Below, one piece after another: positions 57,324 through 64,000 of a DNA stretch of 64,000 nt; within the stretch, counting starts at the first letter, position 1; each line of letters opens with the position of its first letter. The notes under the pieces were generated by a model that searched no databases, was not told the DNA's origin, and saw nothing but the letters and a program-made list of their open reading frames with translations. Both the position numbers and the translations under genes were made by a program. The stretch spans positions 1,612,001 to 1,676,000 of the forward strand of contig NZ_BAABED010000001.1 of assembly GCF_039539965.1 (NCBI RefSeq), in the 5' to 3' direction. Source of the stretch: Arthrobacter methylotrophus (GTDB lineage Bacteria; Actinomycetota; Actinomycetes; Actinomycetales; Micrococcaceae).

Positions 57324-58136
57324 CTACTCGGCGTCGAACTCTTCGAGGTCGTGCTGCCAGAAGACGCTGGCGGCCTTCTCGGCCAGGTCTCTGGCTTCGG
57401 TCAGGCTGGCCCGGGTCAAGGTGCCGTAGAGGATGTCCCGTGCCTGGGCCGCCAAGGTCCTGATTTCCGCGCGTGCCGCGGCGAGGGCATCCGTCTCCGA
57501 AGGAATCTTGAACACCGACGGGTCCAGGATGGTCGCCTTCGGAGTCTTCCGGATGACCCCGATCGTATTGGTGTCCCCGCGCTTGATGGCGAACGAGACG
57601 GCAGCTTCGACAGCGGCGTCGTAATCGGTGAGCGTGTACCGCCTGGAATAGCGTCCGGCGTAGTCGATTTCCAGGTAGGTACCACCGTGATTTCCGCCCA
57701 GACCCATCGTGACGATCGCGTAGGCGGGCTCCGGTGTCGCCTTCCAAACTTCGCCGTCAACGATCAAGATGTCTTTGAACCGCTTGCCTGCCTCCTCGAT
57801 CGCCTCATACTCCCAGGCGCTCCAGGACTCATGGCTGTCTGTTGACGGGAATGCGCCGGAACCGGCCATGACCGGCAGCCGGCCACGCATCTCAGCGACG
57901 TAAAGCTTTCCGGCATGAGCACGCAGCGGGGCCTCATCGCGGGTCATCGTGCCGTAGTAGCCGCGGTCATCCGGCACCAGCGCAACCATAGGGGCATCAG
58001 CAGAGCTGACGCACGGGACGGGGAACTCGTGCGTGAACGTCTCCTGCACCGGACGGGGCTTCCGGCAGCGCGGCGGAATCCGGTGCGGACGGAACGTAAT
58101 GGTGCTCGTGACGGTGAAATCGCTCATGGTTTCCAT
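57324..58136 (-). CDS. Phage/plasmid-type hypothetical protein, 270 aa
   Basis: VTMGLGGNHGGTYLEIDYAG and AVSFAIKRGDTNTIGVI fit a recurrent phage family (FGLGNNHGG block). Helical C-terminus (AAARAEIRTLAAQARDILYG). Start 7 nt from an ACACAT element; a second in-frame ATG lies at 58127. Confidence 0.75.
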   Translation of the reverse strand: METMSDFTVTSTITFRPHRIPPRCRKPRPVQETFTHEFPVPCVSSADAPMVALVPDDRGYYGTMTRDEAPLRAHAGKLYVAEMRGRLPVMAGSGAFPSTDSHESWSAWEYEAIEEAGKRFKDILIVDGEVWKATPEPAYAIVTMGLGGNHGGTYLEIDYAGRYSRRYTLTDYDAAVEAAVSFAIKRGDTNTIGVIRKTPKATILDPSVFKIPSETDALAAARAEIRTLAAQARDILYGTLTRASLTEARDLAEKAASVFWQHDLEEFDAE

Positions 58137-58142
58137 GCCCAC

Positions 58143-58173
58143 AATGTGTGCGGACCCACCGACAGTCCTTCCC
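58143..58173 (-). promoter_or_regulatory. ACACAT promoter element, copy 41
   Basis: CCGCACACAT at 58144-58153 followed by T, box GGGAAG at 58168-58173, 7 nt to the ATG at 58136. Confidence 0.7.
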
Positions 58174-58178
58174 GCCGA

Positions 58179-58442
58179 TCAGAGGATTCTTCGGGTGAAA
58201 TGGTCGCCATCCCACTCGATCACCGCAACGCCGTCTCCTGCTGGGTCAGTGAGTCGGAGCAACTCATTGATTGCCCGTGATGCAGTTGCCTCGTCAACAT
58301 TGTCGACGAGTTGACCGCCTATTGACATTTTGCCGATCGGGGTGAGGGACACCCATGAATTGTTGCCACTGAGGATATGTGAGAACCCCTCGATGTTGTC
58401 GAGAAGGTAGTGGGAATGATGGTGCTTGATGTAGATGCGCAT
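58179..58442 (-). CDS. Hypothetical protein, 87 aa
   Basis: MRIYIKHHHSHYLLDNIEGF, then ASRAINELLRLTDPAGDGVA. No ribosome binding site; TACCTT lies 6 nt before the ATG, the position of a sigma-A -10 for a leaderless mRNA. Confidence 0.6.
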   Translation of the reverse strand: MRIYIKHHHSHYLLDNIEGFSHILSGNNSWVSLTPIGKMSIGGQLVDNVDEATASRAINELLRLTDPAGDGVAVIEWDGDHFTRRIL

Positions 58443-58542
58443 GCGTGGAAGGTACCAGCCGGTGAGCCGTTCCCGGTGGTGAGCGGGGGCGCCTCGCCCG
58501 GACACATGACTAGGGAAAGCCATCAATCCAAGGAGTTCTACC

Positions 58543-59491
58543 ATGTCAGCCCATGCCGGAAGCAAAGCGATCGTCGCTGCGCTCGGCGCCAACTTGTCCA
58601 TCGCAGCCATGAAGGTTGTCGCGTTCGCCCTGACCGGGTCCGCGTCCATGCTTGCCGAAGCGATCCACTCGGCCGCCGACTCGGTGAACCAGATGCTGCT
58701 CATGTTCGGTGGCCACAAGGCCCGGCGGAAGGCCACGACCGAGCATCCGTTCGGTTACGGTCGCGAACGCTACATTTACGCCTTCGTCGTCGCTATCATC
58801 GTTTTCACTCTCGGCGGTCTGTTCGCCCTCAACGAGGCGATCGAGAAGTTCCAGCACCCGCACGCCCTCGACATGGCCTGGGCCTGGGTCCCGATCGCCG
58901 TCCTGGTCGGATCCATCGGCTTGGAAGGCTATTCGTTCTCCACTGCGATCCGCGAATCGAACACCACTCGTGGCAAGAACACCTGGGCGCAGTTCATCCG
59001 CACCGGCCAAGGCACCGGAACTGCCCGTGGTCCTGCTGGAAGACTCCGCGGCCCTGACCGGCCTGGTCTTCGCACTGTTCGGCGTCGGTATGACCGTCCT
59101 CACCGGCAACGGGATGTGGGATGCCGCCGGCACCGCCCTGATCGGCCTGTTGCTGGTCGCCGTCTCCGTTGTCCTGGTCGTGGAAACAAAGTCCATGCTG
59201 ATCGGCGAGGCAGCCGACCCGACCGACGTCGACGCGATTGCCGCCGCCCTGGTCGGCCCCGGCGTGGAGAAAGTCATCCACCTCAAAACCATGCACCTGG
59301 CGCCCGAAGAGCTGCTCGTCGCCGCCAAGATCGCCGTCTCGAAGACTGCCAGCTGTGAAGAGATCACTGAGGCCATCGACGCTGCCGAGAAGCGCGTACG
59401 CGCCATCGTGCCCATCGCCCGCTACATCTATCTGGAGCCGGACGTCTACTCGACGCTGAAGTTTGGTGGTGTTAGTTCCTATGACAACTGA
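58543..59491 (+). pseudogene. Cation diffusion facilitator transporter, frameshifted
   Basis: CDF family efflux protein: membrane segments with the first metal-site motif AEAIHSAADSVNQ and HPFGYGRERYIYAFVVAI, then the second half in the next frame (PELPVVLLEDSAALTGLVFA; ALIGLLLVAVSVVLVVETKS) and the cytoplasmic domain. The frame changes near 59010-59016; one extra G there (ACCGGCC for ACCGCC) explains it. Without the shift the protein would be about 315 residues, the family's normal size. Sequencing error and true decay are both possible. Confidence 0.85.
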
Positions 59492-59786
59492 CACCGCCAT
59501 CGCCGTGGCTCGTACAGCACCACTTGGGTCCGGGGTTTCTCTTCAGGTTTTCCAAGCCGGAGCCTTCGCCTTGCTTGCCGGGGCTGAAAGTCACATGGAC
59601 CGGGTTGGGCCCTTCAGGTGCAATCCCGAGAAGACTTAAAAAACTAGCGGGGTCGAGTATGAAATCGCTTATATTTTCATGCATTACGTCGAAATGGTAG
59701 ATGACGGGATCATCCTCCATTCCCTCAACACCCGGTCCAGAAATCCTGCGGACTTTGGCTGCATTCCTTAGCTCTTTCTCGTCCAT
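59472..59786 (-). CDS. Hypothetical protein, 104 aa
   Basis: AAGGAGG precedes the ATG (MDEKELRNAAKVRRISGPG). YHFDVMHENISDFILDPASF, then FSPGKQGEGSGLENLKRNPG. AT-richer than its neighbours; overlaps the end of the transporter gene on the other strand. Confidence 0.6.
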   Translation of the reverse strand: MDEKELRNAAKVRRISGPGVEGMEDDPVIYHFDVMHENISDFILDPASFLSLLGIAPEGPNPVHVTFSPGKQGEGSGLENLKRNPGPKWCCTSHGDGGVSCHRN

Positions 59787-59940
59787 TTCCCCTCCTTGAT
59801 GAGGACTAGATAGTACGGCTGGGTGTTGCGAATGTGAAGACACTGCGTCTCAAAGATGCCCGCGTATCCGTATTCCAAGAATCATCTGAGAATCGCGTAG
59901 CGGTGTGTCCGCCGGGCCGGTGCCTGCCGGTTCGGCATTG

Positions 59941-60290
59941 TGAGCCATGGAGCTTTCGATGGGCGAACGCAAGGCTGTCACGAAGGCGATCGCCACCCGG
60001 TACGCCCGGTCGGGCCGGGCGGCGAAGAAGACGATTCTGGACGAGCTGTGCGCGACGACGGACTGGCACCGCGATCATGCGCGCAAGGTCCTGCGGCTCG
60101 CGTCTGCTTGCTGCGGCACTGCCGGATTTGGTGCCGCGCCTGCGCCGGTTCAAGGAACTCCAGATCGATGACGGCCCCGCGGCGCTACTGCTGAAGATAG
60201 CCCTTGCCACGATTGACCTCCGGCTCAACGCAGACCGGGCAAAACTGGATCCACGGGGCCGGTCCCATACCAAGCCCGGTACACTTGACG
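59941..60290 (+). pseudogene. Transposase remnant
   Basis: MGERKAVTKAIATRYARSGR with TTDWHRDHARKVLR is the N-terminus of a DDE-type transposase common in actinobacteria. It continues in another frame as LVPRLRRFKELQIDDGPAAL, LKIALATIDLRLNADRAKL and GRSHTKPG, then ends. The catalytic core is absent and the frame is broken. Confidence 0.75.
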
Positions 60291-60324
60291 GCGCACATGG
60301 TCTCTCATGGAGCGCTCATGACTT

Positions 60325-60355
60325 CATGTGTGCGGTCGCTCCTGCCTCCCTCACG
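60325..60355 (-). promoter_or_regulatory. ACACAT promoter element, copy 42, no gene behind it
   Basis: CCGCACACAT at 60326-60335 and CGTGAG at 60350-60355. The nearest ATG is 6 nt away and stops after four codons; the transposase remnant follows. Confidence 0.65.
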
Positions 60356-60359
60356 ACAT

Positions 60360-61081
60360 CTATGACCAGTAGGTGTAGTGCACCGGTACGGGGGTCTTCC
60401 AGGTTCCCGGGTCGGTGAACAGATTGCCGAAGGACGCCAGTTCACGGATCTCGGCAGGGACCAGGCGGACCAACCGGTCGGCGGCCGCACCGGCGTCACG
60501 GAACAGTGGCTCGGATTCGACTGCCGGCTTCTCCATGGGGTTGCCGAGGACCAGCGAGGTCAGGATCTCGTATTCGTCGAAGTCGGGCACGGGGGAAATC
60601 TTGCGGGCCGCGGCCAGGAGCTGCTCGGGTGTGGCACCGTCCTGCAGCAGGCGCCGGAACCGCATCGGGAGGCCGTCGAACGGGTCAATGCCCATGCAGA
60701 GCTCCCGGACCATCGGGGCGAGATCCGGTTCGTCGCCGAAGTGGGCCCCGATGTAGTCGAAGGTGTCGTCGGAGCGCAGCCAGTCATTCGCCTGGGACGC
60801 GAGATGAGGACCAGCACCTCTTCCGAACCGGTCTCGGCGTTGTAGACAACGCAGTCGTCAAGGCCCCGGCTCGGGTGCGCCTGCCCGATCCGGCGGACAG
60901 TGTCGGCGGGATCGAGCCAGCTGAACTCCCGGCCCTTGACGGCATCGAGATGGTTGGCGAAGTCCGTGAACGCGGGCGCCGCGGTGAAGTCGAGCAGCGG
61001 TGATTCCCAGTTGATGCGCGGGTCGTGTGGCTGGACGTCGGTGAGGCCGTAGCCGAGGACCTTTTTGATGACTGATGACAT
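60360..61081 (-). pseudogene. Hypothetical protein, about 240 aa, frameshifted near 60800
   Basis: The first part (MSSVIKKVLGYGLTDVQPHD; ETGSEEVLVLIS) and the second part (QANDWLRSDDTFDYIGAHFG; MGIDPFDGLPMRFRRLLQDG) are in adjacent frames and join cleanly if one base is added at about 60800. Composition on both sides is normal. Start 7 nt from an ACACAT element. Family not recognised. Confidence 0.7.
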
Positions 61082-61087
61082 GGACCT

Positions 61088-61118
61088 CATGTGTGCGGAA
61101 GCGGTTCTAGGTCTTCCC
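61088..61118 (-). promoter_or_regulatory. ACACAT promoter element, copy 43
   Basis: CCGCACACAT at 61089-61098, box GGGAAG at 61113-61118, 7 nt to the ATG at 61081. Confidence 0.7.
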
Positions 61119-61448
61119 GCTGGCTTGCCCGCGCTTGACGGCTTCGTCAGCGGCGCGTGCGGCTTCAAGAATGCGCTTGGCGCCGGGGGCGTCCTCACCG
61201 AGGTACTCAGCCGTGATCCTCTCCACCTGTTCCGCCAGGACGCGCAGTATGTTGGCGGCAGCCTCAGCGTGCGTGGCGGGGTTGGCCGGCCGCCAGATCT
61301 CGGCAAGCTCCGAATACAGGTCCTGGTGGAGGCTGAAAGCCATCTCTTCCGGGGTGCGAGCCCTGACGACGAAGCTCTCCCGGCACTCTTCAGCGGTGTA
61401 CGGGTAGGGCGGGTACTCGGCGTCGTCGAGAGCGGAGTTGTCAGCCAT
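61107..61448 (-). CDS. Hypothetical protein, 113 aa
   Basis: Tyr/Pro start (ALDDAEYPPYPYTAEECRES), then helical (AEAAANILRVLAEQVERITA). A weak AAGG precedes the ATG, 9 nt after the upstream stop. Confidence 0.65.
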   Translation of the reverse strand: MADNSALDDAEYPPYPYTAEECRESFVVRARTPEEMAFSLHQDLYSELAEIWRPANPATHAEAAANILRVLAEQVERITAEYLGEDAPGAKRILEAARAADEAVKRGQASGKT

Positions 61449-61457
61449 GGCTTGAGC

Positions 61458-61763
61458 CTAACCTTCCGTCGCTACGGCGGCGGTCTTCTTGTCGGCCGCG
61501 ATGCGCTTCGCGATGCGCTTGGCGACCCGAATGCATCCCGGGCAGGTGATGCCGATCAGGGTGCGGATCGGCTGACTACTCGTTCGGGAGACGCTTCGCC
61601 CGCAGAATCCGATCGAATCGAATAGGCCGGGTGTCAGGTGTTGGACGAACCGGCCCTCACCGAACCATGGCTCACCGCCTGGCTCATTCGGCTTGCCGTA
61701 ATCCCCAACCAGCAGGCCACGGAATTCACGGCGGGGAATGTTCAACCCTTTTACTTTGGCCAT
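61458..61763 (-). CDS. Hypothetical protein, 101 aa
   Basis: MAKVKGLNIPRREFRGLLVG and GITCPGCIRVAKRIAKRIAA, with a CPGC pair and a basic tail. GGAGG precedes the ATG. Confidence 0.65.
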   Translation of the reverse strand: MAKVKGLNIPRREFRGLLVGDYGKPNEPGGEPWFGEGRFVQHLTPGLFDSIGFCGRSVSRTSSQPIRTLIGITCPGCIRVAKRIAKRIAADKKTAAVATEG

Positions 61764-61767
61764 GGAT

Positions 61768-62079
61768 TCAGGCCTCCACGTCGAGGAGTTCGCGGATGTC
61801 GTAGTCGAGCTCGGCGCCCCAGATTTTCGGGATGAACCGTCGGATGTCGGCGGCCTCGGGTCCGTCGTCCATGCACTCCCCTTTGTTGCGGCGCCGCAGG
61901 TAGTCGGCAATGAGCGCACGGTCTGCGTCCTCCCCGTCAACCTCCGGGTCATAGCGGAATTCGGTCAGGGCGCGGGAAACCAGGTACTCAAAGGCGCGGC
62001 TCACCTGCTCGTCAGTATCGAAGGGCAGTGCGACTTCGACCTGACCGACCGAGCGGCGGTTGATGTTGAGGATCTTCAT
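61768..62079 (-). CDS. Hypothetical protein, 103 aa
   Basis: MKILNINRRSVGQVEVALPF, then helical and acidic. First gene of a three-gene run; start 7 nt from an ACACAT element. Confidence 0.7.
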   Translation of the reverse strand: MKILNINRRSVGQVEVALPFDTDEQVSRAFEYLVSRALTEFRYDPEVDGEDADRALIADYLRRRNKGECMDDGPEAADIRRFIPKIWGAELDYDIRELLDVEA

Positions 62080-62609
62080 GCACCCAATGTGTACGGCGGC
62101 CGCCGGCCGGCTCCCCGCGGGTCAGCGGAGGCGGCGAGCTCCGCGATCTCGTGCTTGAGCGCCTTGCGGGTCACGTCCATCTCGGTCGCGTCGAACAGGC
62201 CGCCTCGGCCCACCGTACCCAATGCCTTCAGGTATTCAGTTTCCACCATCTCCAGAGCCTCCGGGAGGTGCTTCTCGTATCGCTCCATGGTCCTGTCGCG
62301 GAACTCGTACAGCTCCGGGAGCAGCCTGGCGTTCTCGATCTCTCGCAGGCCAGCACGGTCGACGGCGCGCCAGGCAGTGATGCATAGCTGGCTGTGGTCG
62401 AAGCTGCCGCGGCCCATCAGGCCGTCAGCGGCCTCCTCTTTCCACCGTTTCGAAGCCATGGAGTGGAAAGCGATCTGCCTGACCGCGTGCTCGAAGTCGT
62501 CGTCGGGGACACCCATCAGGTGGATGTGGTCTGGCTCGGCGTGGGCGGTGGCAGTGAATTGGCCGCCGGCAGGTGTGCCCGCGGGCTTGTGTGCTGGTTT
62601 GAACGTCAT
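62076..62609 (-). CDS. GGQFA-tagged hypothetical protein, 177 aa
   Basis: The N-terminus KPAGTPAGGQFTATAHAEPD matches the N-terminal tag of the LigA in this window. The rest is helical (PELYEFRDRTMERYEKHLPE). Its last codons run through the next ACACAT promoter. The start is about 6 nt from a degenerate promoter copy. Confidence 0.7.
   Translation of the reverse strand: MTFKPAHKPAGTPAGGQFTATAHAEPDHIHLMGVPDDDFEHAVRQIAFHSMASKRWKEEAADGLMGRGSFDHSQLCITAWRAVDRAGLREIENARLLPELYEFRDRTMERYEKHLPEALEMVETEYLKALGTVGRGGLFDATEMDVTRKALKHEIAELAASADPRGAGRRPPYTLGA
62086..62116 (-). promoter_or_regulatory. ACACAT promoter element, copy 44
   Basis: GGGGAG at 62111-62116, N14, CCGTACACAT at 62087-62096 followed by T, 7 nt to the ATG at 62079. 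Confidence 0.8.
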
Positions 62610-62614
62610 ACTCG

Positions 62615-62645
62615 TCTGTGTGCGGCTCAAGTCAGGAGTTGAAGG
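62615..62645 (-). promoter_or_regulatory. ACACAT-like element, copy 45 (degenerate)
   Basis: Core CCGCACACAG at 62616-62625 with no GGKGAG box; near the ATG at 62609. Possibly a decayed copy. Confidence 0.35.
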
Positions 62646-62824
62646 GTTTGGTAGCGCAGCGCCGCGGCGCGTGCGGTGGGGCGGAAGTGTTCGCCGCGGC
62701 CGAACCGGCCACGCACATGGCGCAGGCACAGTTCGAAGCACACGTACTTCATACGTTCGCGATTGCGGCGCCGCAACGCCTTCTTGCGTGCACCGACAGT
62801 CGCAGAGAGGAGGTTGCGTTTCAC
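62627..62824 (-). CDS. Small basic Cys-containing protein, 65 aa
   Basis: GTG overlaps the previous stop (GTGA). MKRNLLSATVGARKKALRRR and MKYVCFELCLRHVRGRFGRG; likely nucleic-acid binding. Confidence 0.6.
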   Translation of the reverse strand: MKRNLLSATVGARKKALRRRNRERMKYVCFELCLRHVRGRFGRGEHFRPTARAAALRYQTLQLLT

Positions 62825-63135
62825 CGGGTCGCCTTCGTGAAGCTGAACAGGTCGAGGCCCGGCAGTGGCGCCCGGTCCGGCATCGGGTGCTCGTGCAGCG
62901 TCGTCGTCTCGGCCAGTTCTGCCTCGCCCCAGGTGCCGACCTGGAAGCCGCCGGACTCTTCAAGCGTCTCTCGCATGCGCTCGTGGAAGGCCATCGGGAT
63001 GTCGTGGGAAACCATCTCGGCCGGGTCAGCTTCGAGGTAGGTGTAGACCTGCGGAATTTCCCAGGACTCCTGATCCTCTATGAGGCGGATCGGAATGCGT
63101 ACCGTCAGGTGGCCGATTACTTCGTTCTTGAGCAT
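62821..63135 (-). CDS. Hypothetical protein, 104 aa
   Basis: MLKNEVIGHLTVRIPIRLIE, HERMRETLEESGGFQVGTWG. AAGGAG precedes the ATG; the promoter is about 48 nt upstream. Confidence 0.7.
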   Translation of the reverse strand: MLKNEVIGHLTVRIPIRLIEDQESWEIPQVYTYLEADPAEMVSHDIPMAFHERMRETLEESGGFQVGTWGEAELAETTTLHEHPMPDRAPLPGLDLFSFTKATR

Positions 63136-63175
63136 GGGGGTTCTCCTTACAATGCCGCCGGCGGGCGCCGCGGCT

Positions 63176-63559
63176 TCACCTCATGTGTGCGGCAGGGGTG
63201 CGCGCGGTCCCCGCCTCGAGCTTCCGGACAAAGTGATCCAGGAACACCGGCGGGAACGCGGCCGCGTCTGCGGTGGCCGACCAGTCCAGCCAAAACACAG
63301 CTGCGGTGCGGGCCCAACCCTCGGTCACCGGCTCGGGCCGGATGAGCTCGCGGGGGTAGCCCTGGCGGACGGACCTGTCACCCAAGTAACGGCTGACCTT
63401 GATCCGGTCGATACGGGCGGATCCCGGGGGAGTGACCCACAGGTCTTTGCCATCAGTTTCGAAATTGTGGCCATCCAGGGAAAGGGCCAGCGGTTCGGCC
63501 GGCGCCGGACGGGTCCGGAGGTAGCCGCGTCCGCGCTCAAGAGGGCCCGGCCTACCCAT
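63176..63559 (-). CDS. Hypothetical protein, 127 aa
   Basis: Beta-rich middle (LSLDGHNFETDGKDLWVTPP) and Trp-rich end (GWARTAAVFWLDWSATADAA). Ends by reading through the ACACAT element of the next operon. Overlaps the upstream gene by 8 nt. Confidence 0.65.
   Translation of the reverse strand: MGRPGPLERGRGYLRTRPAPAEPLALSLDGHNFETDGKDLWVTPPGSARIDRIKVSRYLGDRSVRQGYPRELIRPEPVTEGWARTAAVFWLDWSATADAAAFPPVFLDHFVRKLEAGTARTPAAHMR
63182..63212 (-). promoter_or_regulatory. ACACAT promoter element, copy 46
   Basis: CCGCACACAT at 63183-63192 and GGGGAC at 63207-63212. The gene starts at 63135 with its own ribosome binding site. Confidence 0.7.
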
Positions 63560-63686
63560 CGGCCTTCTTCTCGGGTTTGATCCGCTCGGAGCGTCGCACC
63601 GCGGCGAAGGTGCCGACGACGGCCAGGAGCGCCAGGACGGGGCCGAGCCGGTCGACGGTGAAATAGATATTCAGCAGCTCATGCAT
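63552..63686 (-). CDS. Small membrane peptide, 44 aa
   Basis: MHELLNIYFTVDRLGPVLAL then LAVVGTFAAVRR: a single membrane span and a basic tail. AAGGG precedes the ATG; overlaps both neighbours. Confidence 0.55.
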   Translation of the reverse strand: MHELLNIYFTVDRLGPVLALLAVVGTFAAVRRSERIKPEKKADG

Positions 63687-64000
63687 TGGCAGTCCCTTGT
63701 GCGGGGATCGTGGCCGGGTCGAAAGCCTTCCCTGCGAGGGAAGCTTCGCTGCAGGCGTGGAAGATCCGACCGGCCCACTCATGGGTCATGCCGGCGGTGT
63801 CCTCCAGATAATCCTCCATGGCGAATTCGTTGCGGAGGCGTAGCCGGTTCCAGTTGTTGTCATCCGCCGGGTCCTCGGCGGAACCCCAGACGTAAGTCTG
63901 TTCCGGGAACTGCTCCGTGGCTCGGAAGATGCGGTGGATGACAGAGTTTGCCTGCATCCTCTTCATGCAGGGTGTGCAGATGAGCAGCTCGAGGTGCTCG
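63679..64000 (-). CDS. Hypothetical protein, cut by right window edge
   Basis: The frame stays open to the window end and reads HLELLICTPCMKRMQANSVI there, so the real start lies outside; the ATG at 63966 is internal. The CTPC pair suggests a zinc site. Helical C-terminal half (EWAGRIFHACSEASLAG). Confidence 0.65.
   Translation of the reverse strand, partial: EHLELLICTPCMKRMQANSVIHRIFRATEQFPEQTYVWGSAEDPADDNNWNRLRLRNEFAMEDYLEDTAGMTHEWAGRIFHACSEASLAGKAFDPATIPAQGTANA

Noticed and set aside
340..63192. The repeated ATGTGTGCGG as a CRISPR or IS terminal repeat
   Set aside because: Spacing is irregular (hundreds to thousands of nt), orientation is constant and each copy is tied to a gene start, so it is regulatory.
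340..63192. The ATG inside CACATG as the true start codon
   Set aside because: The G after ACACAT is not conserved (A, T or C in many copies), while the ATG 7 nt later is.

Overview
The window is 64 kb of GC-rich DNA that reads as actinobacterial. GTG and TTG starts are common, ATGA/GTGA start-stop overlaps are frequent, the LexA boxes are of the TCGAAC-N4-GTTCGA type, and a DUF4031 protein and a CsbD-like protein are present. An Arthrobacter-like member of the Micrococcaceae is my best guess, but this is inference: no rRNA or core marker is present. There are no virion, replication or conjugation genes here. The many small orphan genes, phage-type hypothetical families, UmuDC, HNH nucleases, RNA ligase, toxin-like genes and transposon scars fit the accessory region of a large plasmid, phage-plasmid or integrative element.

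About 100 genes are visible and almost all lie on the minus strand, in runs of one to four genes joined by overlaps. A single repeated element precedes most of these runs. Read on the minus strand it is GGKGAG-N14-CCGYACACAT-N7-ATG. I count 46 copies, all in the same orientation. The fixed 18-nt distance between the GGKGAG box and ACACAT, and the fixed 7 nt to the start codon, look like a promoter for leaderless mRNAs that does not match the usual sigma-A pattern. In nine copies the gene starts farther downstream and then usually has its own ribosome binding site. Terminator-like hairpins follow several genes and sometimes overlap the next GGKGAG box. This regulatory system is the most notable thing in the window.

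Layout from left to right. 1-10.9 kb: small hypothetical genes, a dCMP-deaminase-type protein, a tandem paralogue pair, and an interruption at 3.3-5.9 kb carrying two lipoproteins. 11-17.6 kb: a coiled-coil membrane protein, an HTH regulator broken by a frameshift, an ATP-dependent DNA ligase split by an insertion, and two MmpS-like surface proteins. 17.7-30 kb: DUF4031, a PD-(D/E)XK-like protein, two HTH paralogues, an AbiE-like toxin-antitoxin pair under a normal sigma-A promoter, and an ATP-grasp protein. 30-43.7 kb: CsbD, lipoproteins, a UmuDC operon with LexA boxes, an oligoribonuclease-like exonuclease, an HNH endonuclease and an RNA ligase. 43.8-52.3 kb: Panacea-domain and HicA-like proteins, a 606-residue coiled-coil protein and a second HNH protein. 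52.4-57.2 kb: ligA with its BRCT domain split by an IS21-family element. 57-64 kb: more small genes, a frameshifted cation diffusion facilitator and a transposase remnant.

Taken together the genes suggest a DNA and RNA maintenance toolkit (ligases, polymerase V, RNA ligase, exonuclease, deaminase), defence or addiction modules, and surface lipoproteins, inside a large field of small genes of unknown role that share one promoter type. At least six minus-strand genes and the transporter carry single-base frame breaks, so either decay or assembly indels affect this region.
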